Source: Chondrus crispus
Taxonomy: Eukaryota > Rhodophyta > Florideophyceae > Gigartinales > Gigartinaceae
NCBI RefSeq assembly: GCF_000350225.1
Contig: NW_005178988.1
Span: forward strand, 54,928 to 118,927
DNA length: 64,000 nt
Direction of reading: 5' to 3'
Made by a program: the position numbers and the translations under genes. Below the pieces are notes generated by a model. That model ran no database searches. It was not told the DNA's origin and worked only from the letters and a program-made list of their open reading frames with translations. Positions 41,443 to 51,677 of the stretch are shown here, in pieces. Numbering within the stretch: position 1 is the stretch's first letter; each line of letters starts with the position of its first letter.

Positions 41443-42122
41443 TGTCGTGCACTGAGGCCACGTGTGTTACCCTCAGGCAGAGCACGCGTGTTCGGAACGC
41501 GGGGTGAGTGGGATACGGGAGACCACCCGGTGATAACCGGCAACGGGGTCCGGGCGCGCGTGCGCGGTAGGTAGAGTGGTAGGAAAAAGACAAGACACGG
41601 GGCGTAGCAAGCAGTAAGCGGGGCGAAGCGACAGCGAACGCGCGTAGGGAGCGGTAGAGGACCTCGGTAGCAGCGCGCAGTAGGAAAGAGGCGATTCGGG
41701 GAAGTGGATGGGCTCGCGTGGTGTCGCACAGAGTGGGCGAGTACCGGCGCGAGGCTACTACCGAGAATCCAGAAACATTGGAAAGAACCCCAAGGCTTCG
41801 TGCCTGTTTTACTTAGGGTGGGACGTCGACTATATAGCCGTCGACGCCGTAATAATAATAGCTAAAATACGGTAATAATACCGGCGTACCAGCTTATGCG
41901 CTGTATTGTACGCAATACCCTGTACCGGGTTATGATACAAGAGTACACGTGGTGATAATACACGAGTACACGTGGTGACGATACACGTTTACACGTGGGA
42001 GATGAACCTGTCAGTACTTCGACAGAGCTTACACTAGGCCGTGCCTGATGGAGAAATACACGTATACACGTGGGGTGCTGGTATGTGCCTCGCGACTGAG
42101 GAAGGCATGTCAGGGCACTACA
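41443..42122 (-). mobile_element. Solo LTR (680 bp) inserted between gypsy protease and RT
   Basis: On the minus strand it starts TGTAGTGCCCTGA and ends TGCACGACA. Target duplication CCGAG lies at 41438-41442 and 42123-42127. Excision restores the pol frame (SLG joined to MIRATEHRIP, compare ALGTIRATEHRIP in the intact copy). It carries five CACGTG motifs (41459, 41946, 41969, 41992, 42067) and a TATA-like GGCTATATAGTC on the minus strand near 41840. The family differs from the surrounding gypsy LTRs. Confidence 0.88.
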
Positions 42123-43444
42123 CCGAGCGACCGGCTCCACAAACTTGAGTGTTCGCGTAGCATCTCACGCACCTGTACGCGTAATTTCTCGTCCTTCACA
42201 TGTGACATATCAATCTCCTTTTCCCAATCTTCCGCGTCCGACTTGGTATCCTAATATTGTACGCGTCCGGTATCTTCCGCGAAATTTTGGTACCCCGCGT
42301 GCTCCTCGTCCACGTTCTTCTTCGCGTTCTTATTCGTGTTCTTATTCGCGGTAGAGTCAGGCCTTCCTGCTCCTAATTTTCCTTCTTGGCCATCCAAGTT
42401 GGAAATGTGCCACGCGTGCGCGATCTCCTCGGCCACCCGACGCTCCGGTGTCAGGATGGCAAGAGGGTTCCGTTTCGCGTCTCCGACGACTGTATGTTTT
42501 GGCAGTCGTCCTACCTGACGCGAAAAATTCGCGACCATAACCTCGAAGACCTGGTTTGGTAGCACTTCCGCGACACTGCTGGTCATCCGCACCCCGTGGC
42601 GGTGCTGCAGCGACAGCTTGGGCTCCAAAAATACCAGGCCTCTCCCCGCTGTCGTAACGCGAACGCGAACTTGCGACATAGCCGGGACATTTACCCAGCG
42701 CGCGATCCGAATCGGGTGCTCGGTTTCTTCGCGTACTTCTGCGCGGTTTGTCTCGCGTCCATGTCGCCTTGTAGGGGGAGACGGCTCCCCCTTCGCGTTC
42801 ACGATGGCCACGGCGCCCCCATGCCGGAGCTGGAGCCTCTGGGCTTCTATGTCGATGCTCCGGACATGCGTGTCAATGAACGCGGTGCCCAGAAGCACAG
42901 CAACAGCCTGTTGGTCCGCGACGACGAACGGGACTCGGAACATCGTGTTCCGAATCCGGACAACCAAGCGGACCACTGCGCTCAGCCTCAACGGGTTGCT
43001 GTTTGCTCCGGCCAGCCTTGGCAATGGCGCGTCGCACATCGCGTGTCGGGTCCAGTCGGGAGGAAGGTCGGCCTTCCTCACCAGATTGTAGCCAAAACAC
43101 GTATCGATGGCGATAGTGTACGGCTTGAACGCGTTCTTCTCAGTAGCTATCGAGCCCATTATATTGTAAATCTTGGACGTCATCAGACAGACGACGCCCT
43201 CGACGATCTTAGGCGGGGCCGTTCGCTCCAGGTCATTTCGCTTTGGGCGTCGCCGTCGCGTCTTGTTCCTTCTTCGCGTTCTTCTTCCTTGACCGTCGGA
43301 GTCCGGGGCGTCGCGTTCGTCTTTCGGGCCTCGACTCCTTGGGCCCAAGGAGGGGCCCACAAGCTTTTCACGCGTTACTTCTTCACGCGGTGCCTTCTCA
43401 ACGCGCACGTCGCGTTCTTCTTCTTGCACCGGGCTCTCGCTGGC

Positions 43445-43555
43445 TCGGATTGAATTGAGGGGGCGGATCTTTCTTCCATTTCGACGCGTGCGGACGCGGA
43501 CTCGAACGATAGTCTTCTCGCGATAATCGTGTGGCCTTCTAGGTCGGGAGACCAA
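43445..43555 (-). pseudogene. Gypsy gag stub
   Basis: From the LTR end the minus strand reads MLHWSPDLEGHTIIARRL and on to about SIQSEPA, matching the start of gag at 56399 (MLQWSPDLEDPEIFPRRL). Similarity then stops; about 2.8 kb present in the other element (capsid, zinc knuckle) is deleted, and the sequence resumes just upstream of the protease. Confidence 0.8.
43539..43554 (-). other. Gypsy primer binding site
   Basis: One base after the 5' LTR the minus strand reads TGGTCTCCCGACCTAG, complementary to a tRNA 3' end of CTAGGTCGGGAGACCA. It is identical to the site in the plus-strand element (56408-56423). I cannot name the tRNA. Confidence 0.75.
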
Positions 43556-44174
43556 TGTAGCATAAACCCCTGGTCGCGTTGGGGGTTTGGCTGTGGTTCA
43601 TCGAAGACCTGTGAACGCGAGAAAGGACAAAACACACACACCAGAAAAGAACGCGGGCGGTGGTAGCGTGGTAGAGCGGTGGGGAGCGGACGCGAACACA
43701 GTACGCGGTAGAGCGGTTCGACGCGCTCGACGCCCCGGGGCGGCGCTAGTTAGCGTTCTAGCACCGACGGGCGGAGGCGGATCCAGCGTGCGCGCGTACT
43801 TTCGCGACCGCTACCCGCGTTAGTTTCTAGTTAATGCGTTCCCGTTGAGAGAACGCGTTTAGAATAAGCGGACGGAGTTAGACCTGCGGCGGAGGATCTG
43901 GTACCAAGCCCGTGCTTGTCCTTGTCCTCCATCCGCCGCCGGTCGCCCTGGCATTTAATATACAAGTAAATAATCTATCATAACATACTACAGTATCTAG
44001 GTAGCGCCTTACACGATAAGCTCGCGCGCCTTACTCCGGATCGTCACGCTGTACACGTGCACAGCGAGCAGCAAGCGCGTACTTACAGGCGCGGGTGTTC
44101 GCGCTGTAATGCATTTTGCAGTAGTACAGTAGTCACCCCGCGCGTTCAAATAACGTCCTCGCGATTATGCTACA
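43556..44174 (-). repeat. Gypsy 5' LTR
   Basis: This 619-bp LTR is near-identical to 29758-30381. Its last bases, TTATGCTACA on the minus strand, supply an ATG in frame with gag. Confidence 0.93.
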
Positions 44175-45426
44175 ACGGTCTGGTAAACATGCTATATCTC
44201 GATGACACTGACCGTATCCTCGCCAATCAAGGTCTCACCAGCTCGGCCTCCGGGTCGACACAAGGAAGCCATCAATCGTTTCTGCCGACAGTTGAAGCCC
44301 CGCACTCCAAGATCGTTCACAATATTTCGTCAAGATTCAAGAAGGAGGACCGGTACACTGGAAAAATCGGAGAAGATATTCATGACGCAATCAACAACTA
44401 TGCTGACGATTTCCACTTAAGTGACGAGCAAATGCTCCGATTCTTCGATAAGGTTTTTGATGGTGAAGTGAAAAGATACTATCGCTCTCACGTCATCCCC
44501 ATGCCCAAGACTTCAATTCTGCTACTTTACTCATGTTTAACGAGTTCAAGAGCCTGACAAGACAAAATAGAGTTCGTAAACTCCTCCAAAATCTCCGACT
44601 TTCACGAATTTTGGAGACGAAAAGAATACCTGTGTCAGAAGCATTGGAAGAACTTCGTGAAACAATCACAAAGTACACCCCACAAGGTCCTCCCACGCAC
44701 CAATCGGAACAAGACAAAACGGAGTATCTGCACGATGCTGTGATTGGAGTCGAGGGGACTAAGAGTTTATTAACACAAAGTTTGGCTGCCATTCCCCCTT
44801 GGACATTTCAACAGCTCTATACTGCCCTTGATGCCGCTTGACTGCAAGAGCAGAAGCAGAAAGAAGGACGCCGACGTGATCAGCTTGACATTTCCCATAC
44901 CCAGCCCTTGCCTTCCATCCCTGGTATTCACTTTCAACGTCAGAACACGTATGGCATCCCCCGCCGCCCTGGTTCCGCTTCTTCAAATCCAAGGACGCCA
45001 TATCCTCTCCAACGTTTCTCCCACAACCCCGTCCCGACCCAGAATGGTACGGATCGCTTCGGTACTATACGTGCTTGCCACAATTGTGGAAGTAAATATC
45101 AGCTCATTAGGGACTGTCCTAAGCCTGTAGCTCTCAGAAAGAATGTCAGCCATATGTTACAGACCAGACCAGTCAAGCGAATCCTGTACGAGCTCTGCGA
45201 GCAAGCAAAACATGCATTAGGTGCGTATGAGATTGACTTCACTGCCTTTACGGACGACCAGGCACAATATGACCCCGGTGAAGCCATTCCCACCGATGTC
45301 ACCCTCAACGATGATAATGATTTCACCGGTCAGGCTGTTACTCATCATCAAGTCGTTCAAACGCCAATCAAAAAGGAACAAGTACTGTGGGACACTGTAG
45401 ATAGTCTGGATCCAATGTATTTTTGA
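44175..45426 (+). pseudogene. Copia gag, C-terminal part
   Basis: This continues the frame of 29461-29757 (VNMLYLDDTDRILANQ) to about 44520. A frameshift then moves it to the frame of MFNEFKSLTRQNRVRK (44533), with a TGA at 44839-44841, and it continues to 45426. A degenerate zinc knuckle, CHNCGSKYQLIRDC near 45075, has Gln where the His should be. The end is acidic (DDNDFTGQAV). It is a nonfunctional copy. Confidence 0.8.
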
Positions 45427-48400
45427 GTAGCAGCAGTCAACACCCACAAAGTAAAACAAATTCCTTTGAGACTGTCTGCGGAAAGAAGCGGTGTAAATTC
45501 AAAATCTACCACACCATCCGGGACCATCGTCCTGCACGAGCTAGGACGACCAACCACGGGCCCAAGTGGGATGGAGCTTGTATTGACAATGGCGCCCAGC
45601 GAACTTTCGTTGGCCTCGCTCAAGCCAAAGCCTACTGTCGATTCACTGTCACCAAATTCAAGCCCAAGCCGAGCCCGATACTTCAGGTTCGGTAATGACT
45701 CCCAAGGGTCACTTAGAACCATGAACATATCCATTCCCATTGCTGATGGTTACTTAATTCGCGAACAGGTTGACATTGTCAAGTCCAATGTCCCCTTTCT
45801 TATTGGACTTGGCCTCTTGGACAAGTACCATATGTTCATTGATAGCGTCAACAACATGCTCCGATCGCCTAAGCTTGGTCTTGACATACCCCTTCGGGGC
45901 AAGCTGGGTCACATCTATCTGGAGTGGGATCACTCCTCCAAAACGCACTTCACCAAAGCTGAACTGATCAAGCTTCATCGCAGTTTTTCCCATCCCACAT
46001 CAAAGAATCTCATGAATCTGCTTCGCTTAGCCCGCCCTTTTGAAGATGATGAGGCCACAAAGCAGTTTCTCGAGTCTCTGAAAGCTGCTTGTGACACCTG
46101 TAAACGACTTGGCCCCACTTCTGTACGTTTTAAAGTATCGCTACCTAATGAACAGGATTTAAAGTTCGGTGACGAATTGTCCATTGACCTGATGTTTCTA
46201 GATGGAAAAGCAGTACTTCACGTCATCGACACAGCAACTAGATTCTCGTCAGCCATCTTTCTAGGCGCTCATGGCGCCACTTATGGCCAAAGCGTTGAAG
46301 GTATTTGGCTAGCCTTTGTGGAAGCCTGGTGTACCTTGTATACTGGGCTTCCAAATAGACTTCGCGTTGACCAAGGATCCGCATTCACATCTGATCGGTG
46401 GCGCGATATAACTGCACAAGCTGGCATCCAACTTCGCATATCTGGTGTAAAAACTCACTCGTCATTATGTATTGGAGAACGTCTTCACGGACCACTGCGA
46501 AGGATTTATAGAAAAGTACGAGCGGACTTCCCGGACGCCTCTCCGCTCATTCTTCTGAAAATTGCAGTCAAAGCAATGAACGACACAATCGGAGATAACG
46601 GTGTAATCCCTTCCCTATTAGTCTTCGGAATTGTTCTGCGCTTCCCAATCATAAGTACAGAAATACATTCGGAGGGAGAAAGAATGCAAATTTTTCAACA
46701 GCGCAGATGGATATGAACGCAATCATCGCAGAACGACGTGTACTAGCTGCTCTGAATCGGAACATCCCTCCAGCCTCCGATCGTGTGTATAATCTTGGAG
46801 ACGAGATTCTAGTCTTCTCTGAGCAAGAGAAGCAATGGATTGGTCCATTCCTTGTTCGCAATGTTTACGGACGAATGATAACTGTTCAGAACAGCGAAGG
46901 AACGTATCGACAAACGTTCAACGCTTATCAAATCAAGCCATACTACGAATCGCCCGAGTCTATTCTCCACCAGCAAACTGCTCCATTCTGTAGTGGAAAT
47001 GCTTCAAATCCACCCAAAAACATCCTTCTTACTGAAGTTATACATCCCAATGATCCTCGTGCACAACAATTTGATAATGCTAAACGAGAGGAAATAGAAG
47101 GACTGATCGAAAGAGGTACTTGGAAGGTAGTGCTTCGCGATGAAGTTCCAGACAACGCAAACATCTTAAATGGACGATTCGTCCTCGCCATAAAAGACTC
47201 TGGAACAAACAAGGAAGTATGGAAAGCCCGATACGTTGTACAAGGCCACAAGGACAAGATGAAACGGTCATTCGTTCACGACACCTCAACGGCACGACAG
47301 TTCAGCGTCAAACTACTCGTCGGTCTTGCTGCTCTTTTTGACTTTAGACTCTTCTCAACAGATGTCACACAGGCATATCTGCAGAGTACGGAAGAGCTCT
47401 CCCGTGATGTCTACGTTAAACCCTCATCTGAGTTCGACTTGGATTCTAATCAACTCTTGAAACTACTCAAGCCGTTGTACGGACTAGCCAATAGTGGTGA
47501 CTACTGGGGTAGAACGTTAAGGCATCATCTAGAGAAGGAACTTGGGATGAAGGCCAGTGTCACAGATGCTGCCTTCTTCTTCAAACGAATTAGAGAGAAG
47601 CTTACTGGGCTATGTGCTACTTATGTTGATGACTGTCTACTAGCCTGCACTGAAGAGTTTTGTCAACAGGCCAAGTGTGTCGAAAGGAAATTCAATTGTC
47701 GATCGAGAGACTATGACAAGGTCCAATTTGCAGGCATTAAGATTTAATCCACACCAATAGGATTCCAAGTACATCAGAAGCACTATATCTTCACGATTAA
47801 GAACATCTGTAAGGAAGCTTCTTTCAAAGACTTTCGCTTACTTCGTGCCAGACTCCCTCGGGCCACTCATTCCCGTCCGGATATTGCATGATCTATTGCA
47901 CAGGCAGCTCTGGTTACTGAAGACATCTTCAACTCGGACCCCACGAAGCACTGTAAGGGACTTAATTCTGTGATAAAACATCTCCTTACCAGTACAGATC
48001 AGGTCTTCAAATTCCCTAAATTGGACCACAACAGTCTTCGGTTACAAGTCTATTCCGATGCATCATACGAAAACAACCTTGACGGATCTTCTCAGTTAGG
48101 ATATATCATTTTTCTTGCTGATGCAAACGATAATTGCCAACCATTGTTTTGGTCGTCGCACAAATCCAAACTCGTTTCCAGATATGTCCTAGGTAGCGAA
48201 ACAATGGCCTTGCTGACGCGTTCGATATGGCGTTCGCAATGAAAAACGATCTTCACACCATGACATCGCTCGACATTCCGATCGTCATGCTACGGATAAT
48301 CTATCCCTGTTTGATGATATCACTAAAGCAAAGATAACATCCGAAAGACGACTAATGATCGATGTTAAAGTTGTCAAGGATGCATACCAGAGACACGAAC

Positions 48401-48525
48401 TGCACGCTATAGGCTTCATTCGCTCCGAACACAATCCCGCAGATTCTTTGACAAAGGTCAAGAAAAGTGATATACTGATCGAAATGATACAACGGTCAAT
48501 TCTTACACATCGTATAGAGCAGTAG
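45427..48525 (+). pseudogene. Copia pol (protease, integrase, RT, RNase H)
   Basis: Order is copia-type. Protease-like CIDNGAQRTFVGLAQAKAYC lies near 45570-45630, with Asn in place of the usual Thr/Ser. The integrase in 45712-46716 has a zinc-binding LHRSFSHPT...CDTC region and a core with SIDLMFLDGKAV, RVDQGSAFTSD and the Glu of GERLHGPLRR. RT in 46707-47747 has FSTDVTQAYLQS, KPLYGLANSGDYWG and YVDDC. RNase H in 47760-48525 has VYSDASYENNLDGSSQLGY and a final HNPADSLTK. Frames change near 45640, 46700 and 47750, so the polyprotein is broken. Confidence 0.88.
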
Positions 48526-48560
48526 ATCAATCGCAATTCGTGAACACATGACATATGTCA

Positions 48561-48577
48561 CGAAAAAGTTTGGGGAG
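48561..48577 (+). other. Copia polypurine tract
   Basis: GAAAAAGTTTGGGGAG directly precedes the 3' LTR. Confidence 0.65.
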
Positions 48578-49028
48578 TGTTAGACATATTGACTAGACTA
48601 CAGTAGATATCACATTTCTCTGTTATCAATATCAATTCAGGGACTATGTAGACTACATTTACCTATCAACGAAAGAGTCCCTCAAGGACGTGCCACCGAC
48701 AATTGTACCTGTTTTAGGGTGTAACCGTTTAGACACATTTCGTGGGTGGCGCAACCTCCCTTTTATGGTAGTGCGCCTACTTTTATTGTGGAGTCAATAG
48801 GACTATAAAGCCAGGTCGAAGACGCCACTCGTCTTCGACCTCAGCACATTCGATCACCTGAACAATCAACCAGACAACCCCGTCCCCTGACCATGCTCAC
48901 CCTCTGTAGCGGTTCTGAGGTAATAGCCTGCCGCTCCTCCCCCTCCCTTTAAGGTAACCCTATTTACCACCCTTTTACCTTTCACCAAAATCCCCTCCGG
49001 ACCGCCCCTTTCGGTCGGTCTCCCGACA
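48578..49028 (+). repeat. Copia 3' LTR
   Basis: This 451-bp LTR starts TGTTAGAC and ends CCCGACA and is followed by the target copy CTTTC. TATAAA lies at 48804-48809 and the 12-bp stem hairpin at 48813-48841, with loop CCACT instead of CTACT. Confidence 0.92.
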
Positions 49029-49182
49029 CTTTCCATCACCCCACACCTTGTACTCATTTTCTTGCTCAGCACTGCATCCTGCGAATGAAGCTCTCGTCAA
49101 GGAACCATTCATTCTCACGACAAGAATCACATGAAGAACACCTGTTTGATGATGCAGTCGAGTAATTTTCACGTGCAGGGCT

Positions 49183-49198
49183 GGGAGCAGCGGGAAAA
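49183..49198 (+). repeat. Left terminal inverted repeat
   Basis: GGGAGCAGCGGGAAAA is the exact reverse complement of 51585-51600. Confidence 0.75.
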
Positions 49199-49221
49199 CC
49201 CGAATTTACCAGAAAGAGTAC

Positions 49222-50112
49222 TCAAACAACTTCGAAGTCCTGTTGGTCATTAAGATGACCATATGAGTCCATCGCAGCCTTCAATTCCACATAAACCAAC
49301 TTTATAGAATTATCCCTCCAGGCCAAATTAAACTTTTCGTAAACTTGCGTCTCAACGGGAAACGGAAGACTTATCTTAGCAGTGGATACGACGTCATCCC
49401 CGCATTTCCGCCTTAACTCTTTCAAGGCCGCTTGGAATGCTAAAGTCTTGGGGTGATAGGCCTGAATACGGTCAGGGCCTGTAGACGTGAGCCATTTCCT
49501 ATGCATTAGTTCAACGTTCACAAGTGGCTGCGGCCAAATCACTGACATTTCGAACACTTTCCGGTTGCTCGGATCAACCCGACAACTAAACATCCCAGCT
49601 TCTGTGCCAGTAGGCAAAACAATGGCCAATGTGAGACGTTTCTGTAGACTTTTCGGTTCTATCCATGACGCAAGCAAATATTCCGGCTTCAAAACTTTCG
49701 GTTCCGAATAAAATGAAGATGCCACACTCTCTGAAGAGTCTTCTTCTGAATCTAAAATCAACGGCTCTAAATGCCCTTTTACGAATGTTAAACTCTGCGC
49801 CATTGGCCCAACAACGCCTATCTAGGCCCTCATCGTCGACAACAGTACCAACTGTAGCAACGTTTCGTTGGAAAAGGCGAGGGCGGAGTAAACACCGCAA
49901 TTATGATACCGTACCAGGAGAGCTCGAACATGCAAATTCCTTTCTCAAACGGTTATAGCAAGTACAAAAATTGCTCAATTTGTGCTTCTGAAATAAACTC
50001 CACATCCCATACACGGCCTTGGGATCCTCTCTCCCCGTAATTTTTTTGGACTCCAGGAGGCTGCGTAAATGTCGCACAGCCTCTGAGGTCTTTTTTAGTT
50101 TTTCTCATCCAT
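49222..50112 (-). CDS. Transposon accessory protein, copy A (probably spliced)
   Basis: The main minus-strand frame (49803-49222) encodes 193 residues ending DQQDFEVV. Upstream, in another frame (about 50100-49930), a segment containing ITGREDPKAVYGMW and NFCTCYNRLRKEF matches the N-terminal part of copy B (51678-52600), so an intron or frameshift lies between them; a GTACGG donor-like site is near 49912. The C-terminal part shares MHRKWLTSTGPDRIQAYHPK, AALKELRRKCGDDVVST and LPFPVETQV with copy B. The N-terminal module resembles short helical DNA-binding domains found beside transposases, but the family is unknown to me. It likely binds DNA or assists the adjacent transposase. The start codon is unclear. 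Confidence 0.55.
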
Positions 50113-50729
50113 TGTGAGTTGGCAGCGAAATAGAAGAGAACACAAACGATGCGGGAGTGGGGAATGGGATATAAGATGCTCACACTTCTTAAAGCATACA
50201 ACGTTTTATTTGTTCGCGAATATTTGAGAAAATTTGGCCATGACTTTTGGCGCAGTTTTTTCGAGACGAACATTGTTTCTACTTCGTAAGACCACGAGTA
50301 TTACAGAACGTGGAAGCAAACTTCGCAGCCATGTGGATAGTAACTTTAAACTAGAGTACAGTGGAGGAGAAACAAGCAGCGGCCACGTAAAGATTGCCGC
50401 TCGAACATTGCGATTATTCGCAAAATTGGTGAAAGCATGGTACGTTCGCCGGCCGAACAATCAATTTAAATATGACATGTCATACACAAACGTCATATTT
50501 TCATAGTCACCACATCACTGACATACAGAATTCGTCATACTTTGTAACGCTAAGTGATGACGCAATGAACAGTTATTCATATTTCAGTCCGTGTTCGATA
50601 GTACAAATGCGAATGTTTGCGATTATTTGTAATTATTTGGGGCATTGCTATCTTTTTACATACGGTGCTTTTGCCAAATTTGATGATCGCTAACACATCG
50701 CTTGCCTTGCATCCTTCCGCGCAAGCATA

Positions 50730-51507
50730 ATGATATTTCCAAACTACTCTCCTTCTGCAATTTTGAGCTTTGCCAGCGAAATGAACCTTCCTCTTTCCGA
50801 TGTATCGACGCAGACGGTACATCGCCGATTTCGCGGTTTTTTTGGTGCTAGTCCCAACGTTGTATCGCAAGCATGGAGTTGTATTCGTGTGAAGGTTGTT
50901 GCTGGTGCAAATCCGAAGCACTTGTTGTGGGCTCTCACGTTTCTTAAGAATTATAGTCATGAGCACATGAACGCCGCAGTTGCTGGTGTGGACGAAAAAA
51001 CCTTTCGTCTATGGTGTTGGCGGTTTCTGGAGCTTCTTTCACAAATGAATATGGTAAGCCTTTTGGCCGGCATGTTCTTTACTAACAGATGAGATACTGA
51101 ATTTGACTTAGTTGAACTTTGTGGACTGCATGATCAACGAACCAACCCTCTTCAGCCCCAAGTGGTACTCGCACAAGTTCAGGAGCGCCGGGGTTCGCTA
51201 TGAGGTCGGGGTTGGTGTCGCCGGTGGAAATATTGTATGGGCACATGGTCCGTTCCCGTGCAGAAGTTTTAGCGATCTGAGAAATTTTCGCCTTGGTCTG
51301 AAGAATTCGTTGCAAGGGAATGAGAAAGTTTTTGCAGACCAGGGATATCCAGATGAGCGTTGTAGTCGTCATATGTTTTATGAAGGTTCCCTCTCGTTTA
51401 CCTACATCCGCGCTCGTCATGAGGCTACTAATATGCGTTTGAAACTTTCTAGGGGGCTGTTTCCGCCACTCGCTTCAACTTCACGCGCAATGTTTTTTTT
51501 GCAATAG
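50730..51507 (+). CDS. DDE transposase (PIF/Harbinger-like), one intron
   Basis: Exon 1 is 50730-51053 and exon 2 is 51112-51507, about 239 residues. The 58-bp intron starts GTAAGC, ends TTAG and has a textbook TACTAAC branch site at 51080-51086; both exons are multiples of three, so the frame is kept. Catalytic candidates are the Asp of NFVDCM, the Asp of FADQGYPD and the Glu of ARHEATNMRLK. Other family features are RFRGFFGASPNVVSQAW at the N-terminus and IVWAHGPFPCRS. The product cuts and joins transposon ends in the nucleus. The first Asp motif reads VDC where a decayed relative at 54.6 kb has IDGTG, so a small deletion may have harmed the active site. The ORF may be N-terminally short. 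Confidence 0.72.
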
Positions 51508-51584
51508 CCAACATAGTGCAACTTTCTATTGAAAACGGTGAACCTGTTTTTGCGCATTATTGGAAAGTCTGCTTTTTAACCGCA

Positions 51585-51600
51585 TTTTCCCGCTGCTCCC
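51585..51600 (-). repeat. Right terminal inverted repeat
   Basis: TTTTCCCGCTGCTCCC is the exact reverse complement of 49183-49198. Confidence 0.75.
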
Positions 51601-51677
51601 TGGAGCGTGCGGGAAATCTCGATAATAGCCATATTATTGAAATGCCTATTTTAACAGAACAGGTACCATTCTGGGAC

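Larger units (their letters stand above)
37234..43480 (-). pseudogene. Gypsy pol, broken by stops and two solo LTRs
   Basis: Read on the minus strand, this aligns throughout with the better preserved pol at 59193-63772. Pieces: protease (43.4-42.25 kb, active site DTCFGYNLVRK), RT (41436-40792, VYLDD), RNase H (40782-39832, IDTDASAYQLG), integrase zinc finger (39753-39415), integrase core (39393-39211 and 39002-38661) and chromodomain (37419-37234, KWADYEEPTWTA). In-frame stops end pieces at 42251 (TAG), 40792 (TAA), 39832 (TGA), 39415 (TGA) and 39211 (TGA, in place of Trp). Frameshifts lie near 39040 (inverted duplication) and 38660. Solo LTRs interrupt at 41443-42122 and 37420-38414. The gene is dead. 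Confidence 0.9.
29758..44174 (-). mobile_element. Ty3/gypsy (chromovirus-type) element with extended 3' region, nested in copia gag
   Basis: LTRs at 43556-44174 (5') and 29758-30381 (3') are about 97 percent identical by eye and start/end TGTAGCATAA/TTATGCTACA. Flanking target copies are ACAGT (29753-29757) and ACGGT (44175-44179), with one mismatch. Reading the minus strand: 5' LTR, primer site, a stub of gag, a large gag deletion, pol (protease, RT, RNase H, integrase, chromodomain) down to 37234, then about 6.8 kb of further sequence, a hairpin, a purine tract and the 3' LTR. Two solo LTRs of other families sit inside pol. Length without these insertions is about 12.7 kb. Multiple stops show it is inactive. 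Confidence 0.88.
27587..49028 (+). mobile_element. Ty1/copia LTR retrotransposon, interrupted by a nested gypsy element
   Basis: This is one element bounded by LTRs at 27587-28035 and 48578-49028 and by a perfect 5-bp target duplication, CTTTC (27582-27586 and 49029-49033). Internal order is accessory zinc-finger ORF, regulatory leader, gag, protease, integrase, reverse transcriptase, RNase H. Integrase before reverse transcriptase defines Ty1/copia. A 14.4-kb gypsy element (29758-44174) splits gag; excising it with one copy of its target duplication rejoins the frame. Without insertions the element would be about 7.0 kb. The coding region has several frameshifts and stops, so this copy is dead. 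The two LTRs differ at roughly 7 percent of positions by eye, more than the nested gypsy LTRs, in line with the copia element being older. Confidence 0.9.
49183..51600. mobile_element. Two-gene DNA transposon with 16-bp terminal inverted repeats
   Basis: GGGAGCAGCGGGAAAA (49183-49198) is matched exactly by TTTTCCCGCTGCTCCC (51585-51600). Between them lie a minus-strand accessory gene and, divergently, a plus-strand DDE transposase. The transposase resembles the PIF/Harbinger-IS5 type (DDE_Tnp_4), whose relatives also carry a second protein, usually Myb-like. I found no clear target duplication, so the exact outer ends may lie a few bases further out, where the flanks are still partly similar. 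Confidence 0.65.

Noticed and set aside
40000-42000. CRISPR-like or other regular spacer array
   Set aside because: The short repeats seen here (CGCG-rich words, CACGTG) are dispersed inside LTR and pol sequence, and the window is eukaryotic.
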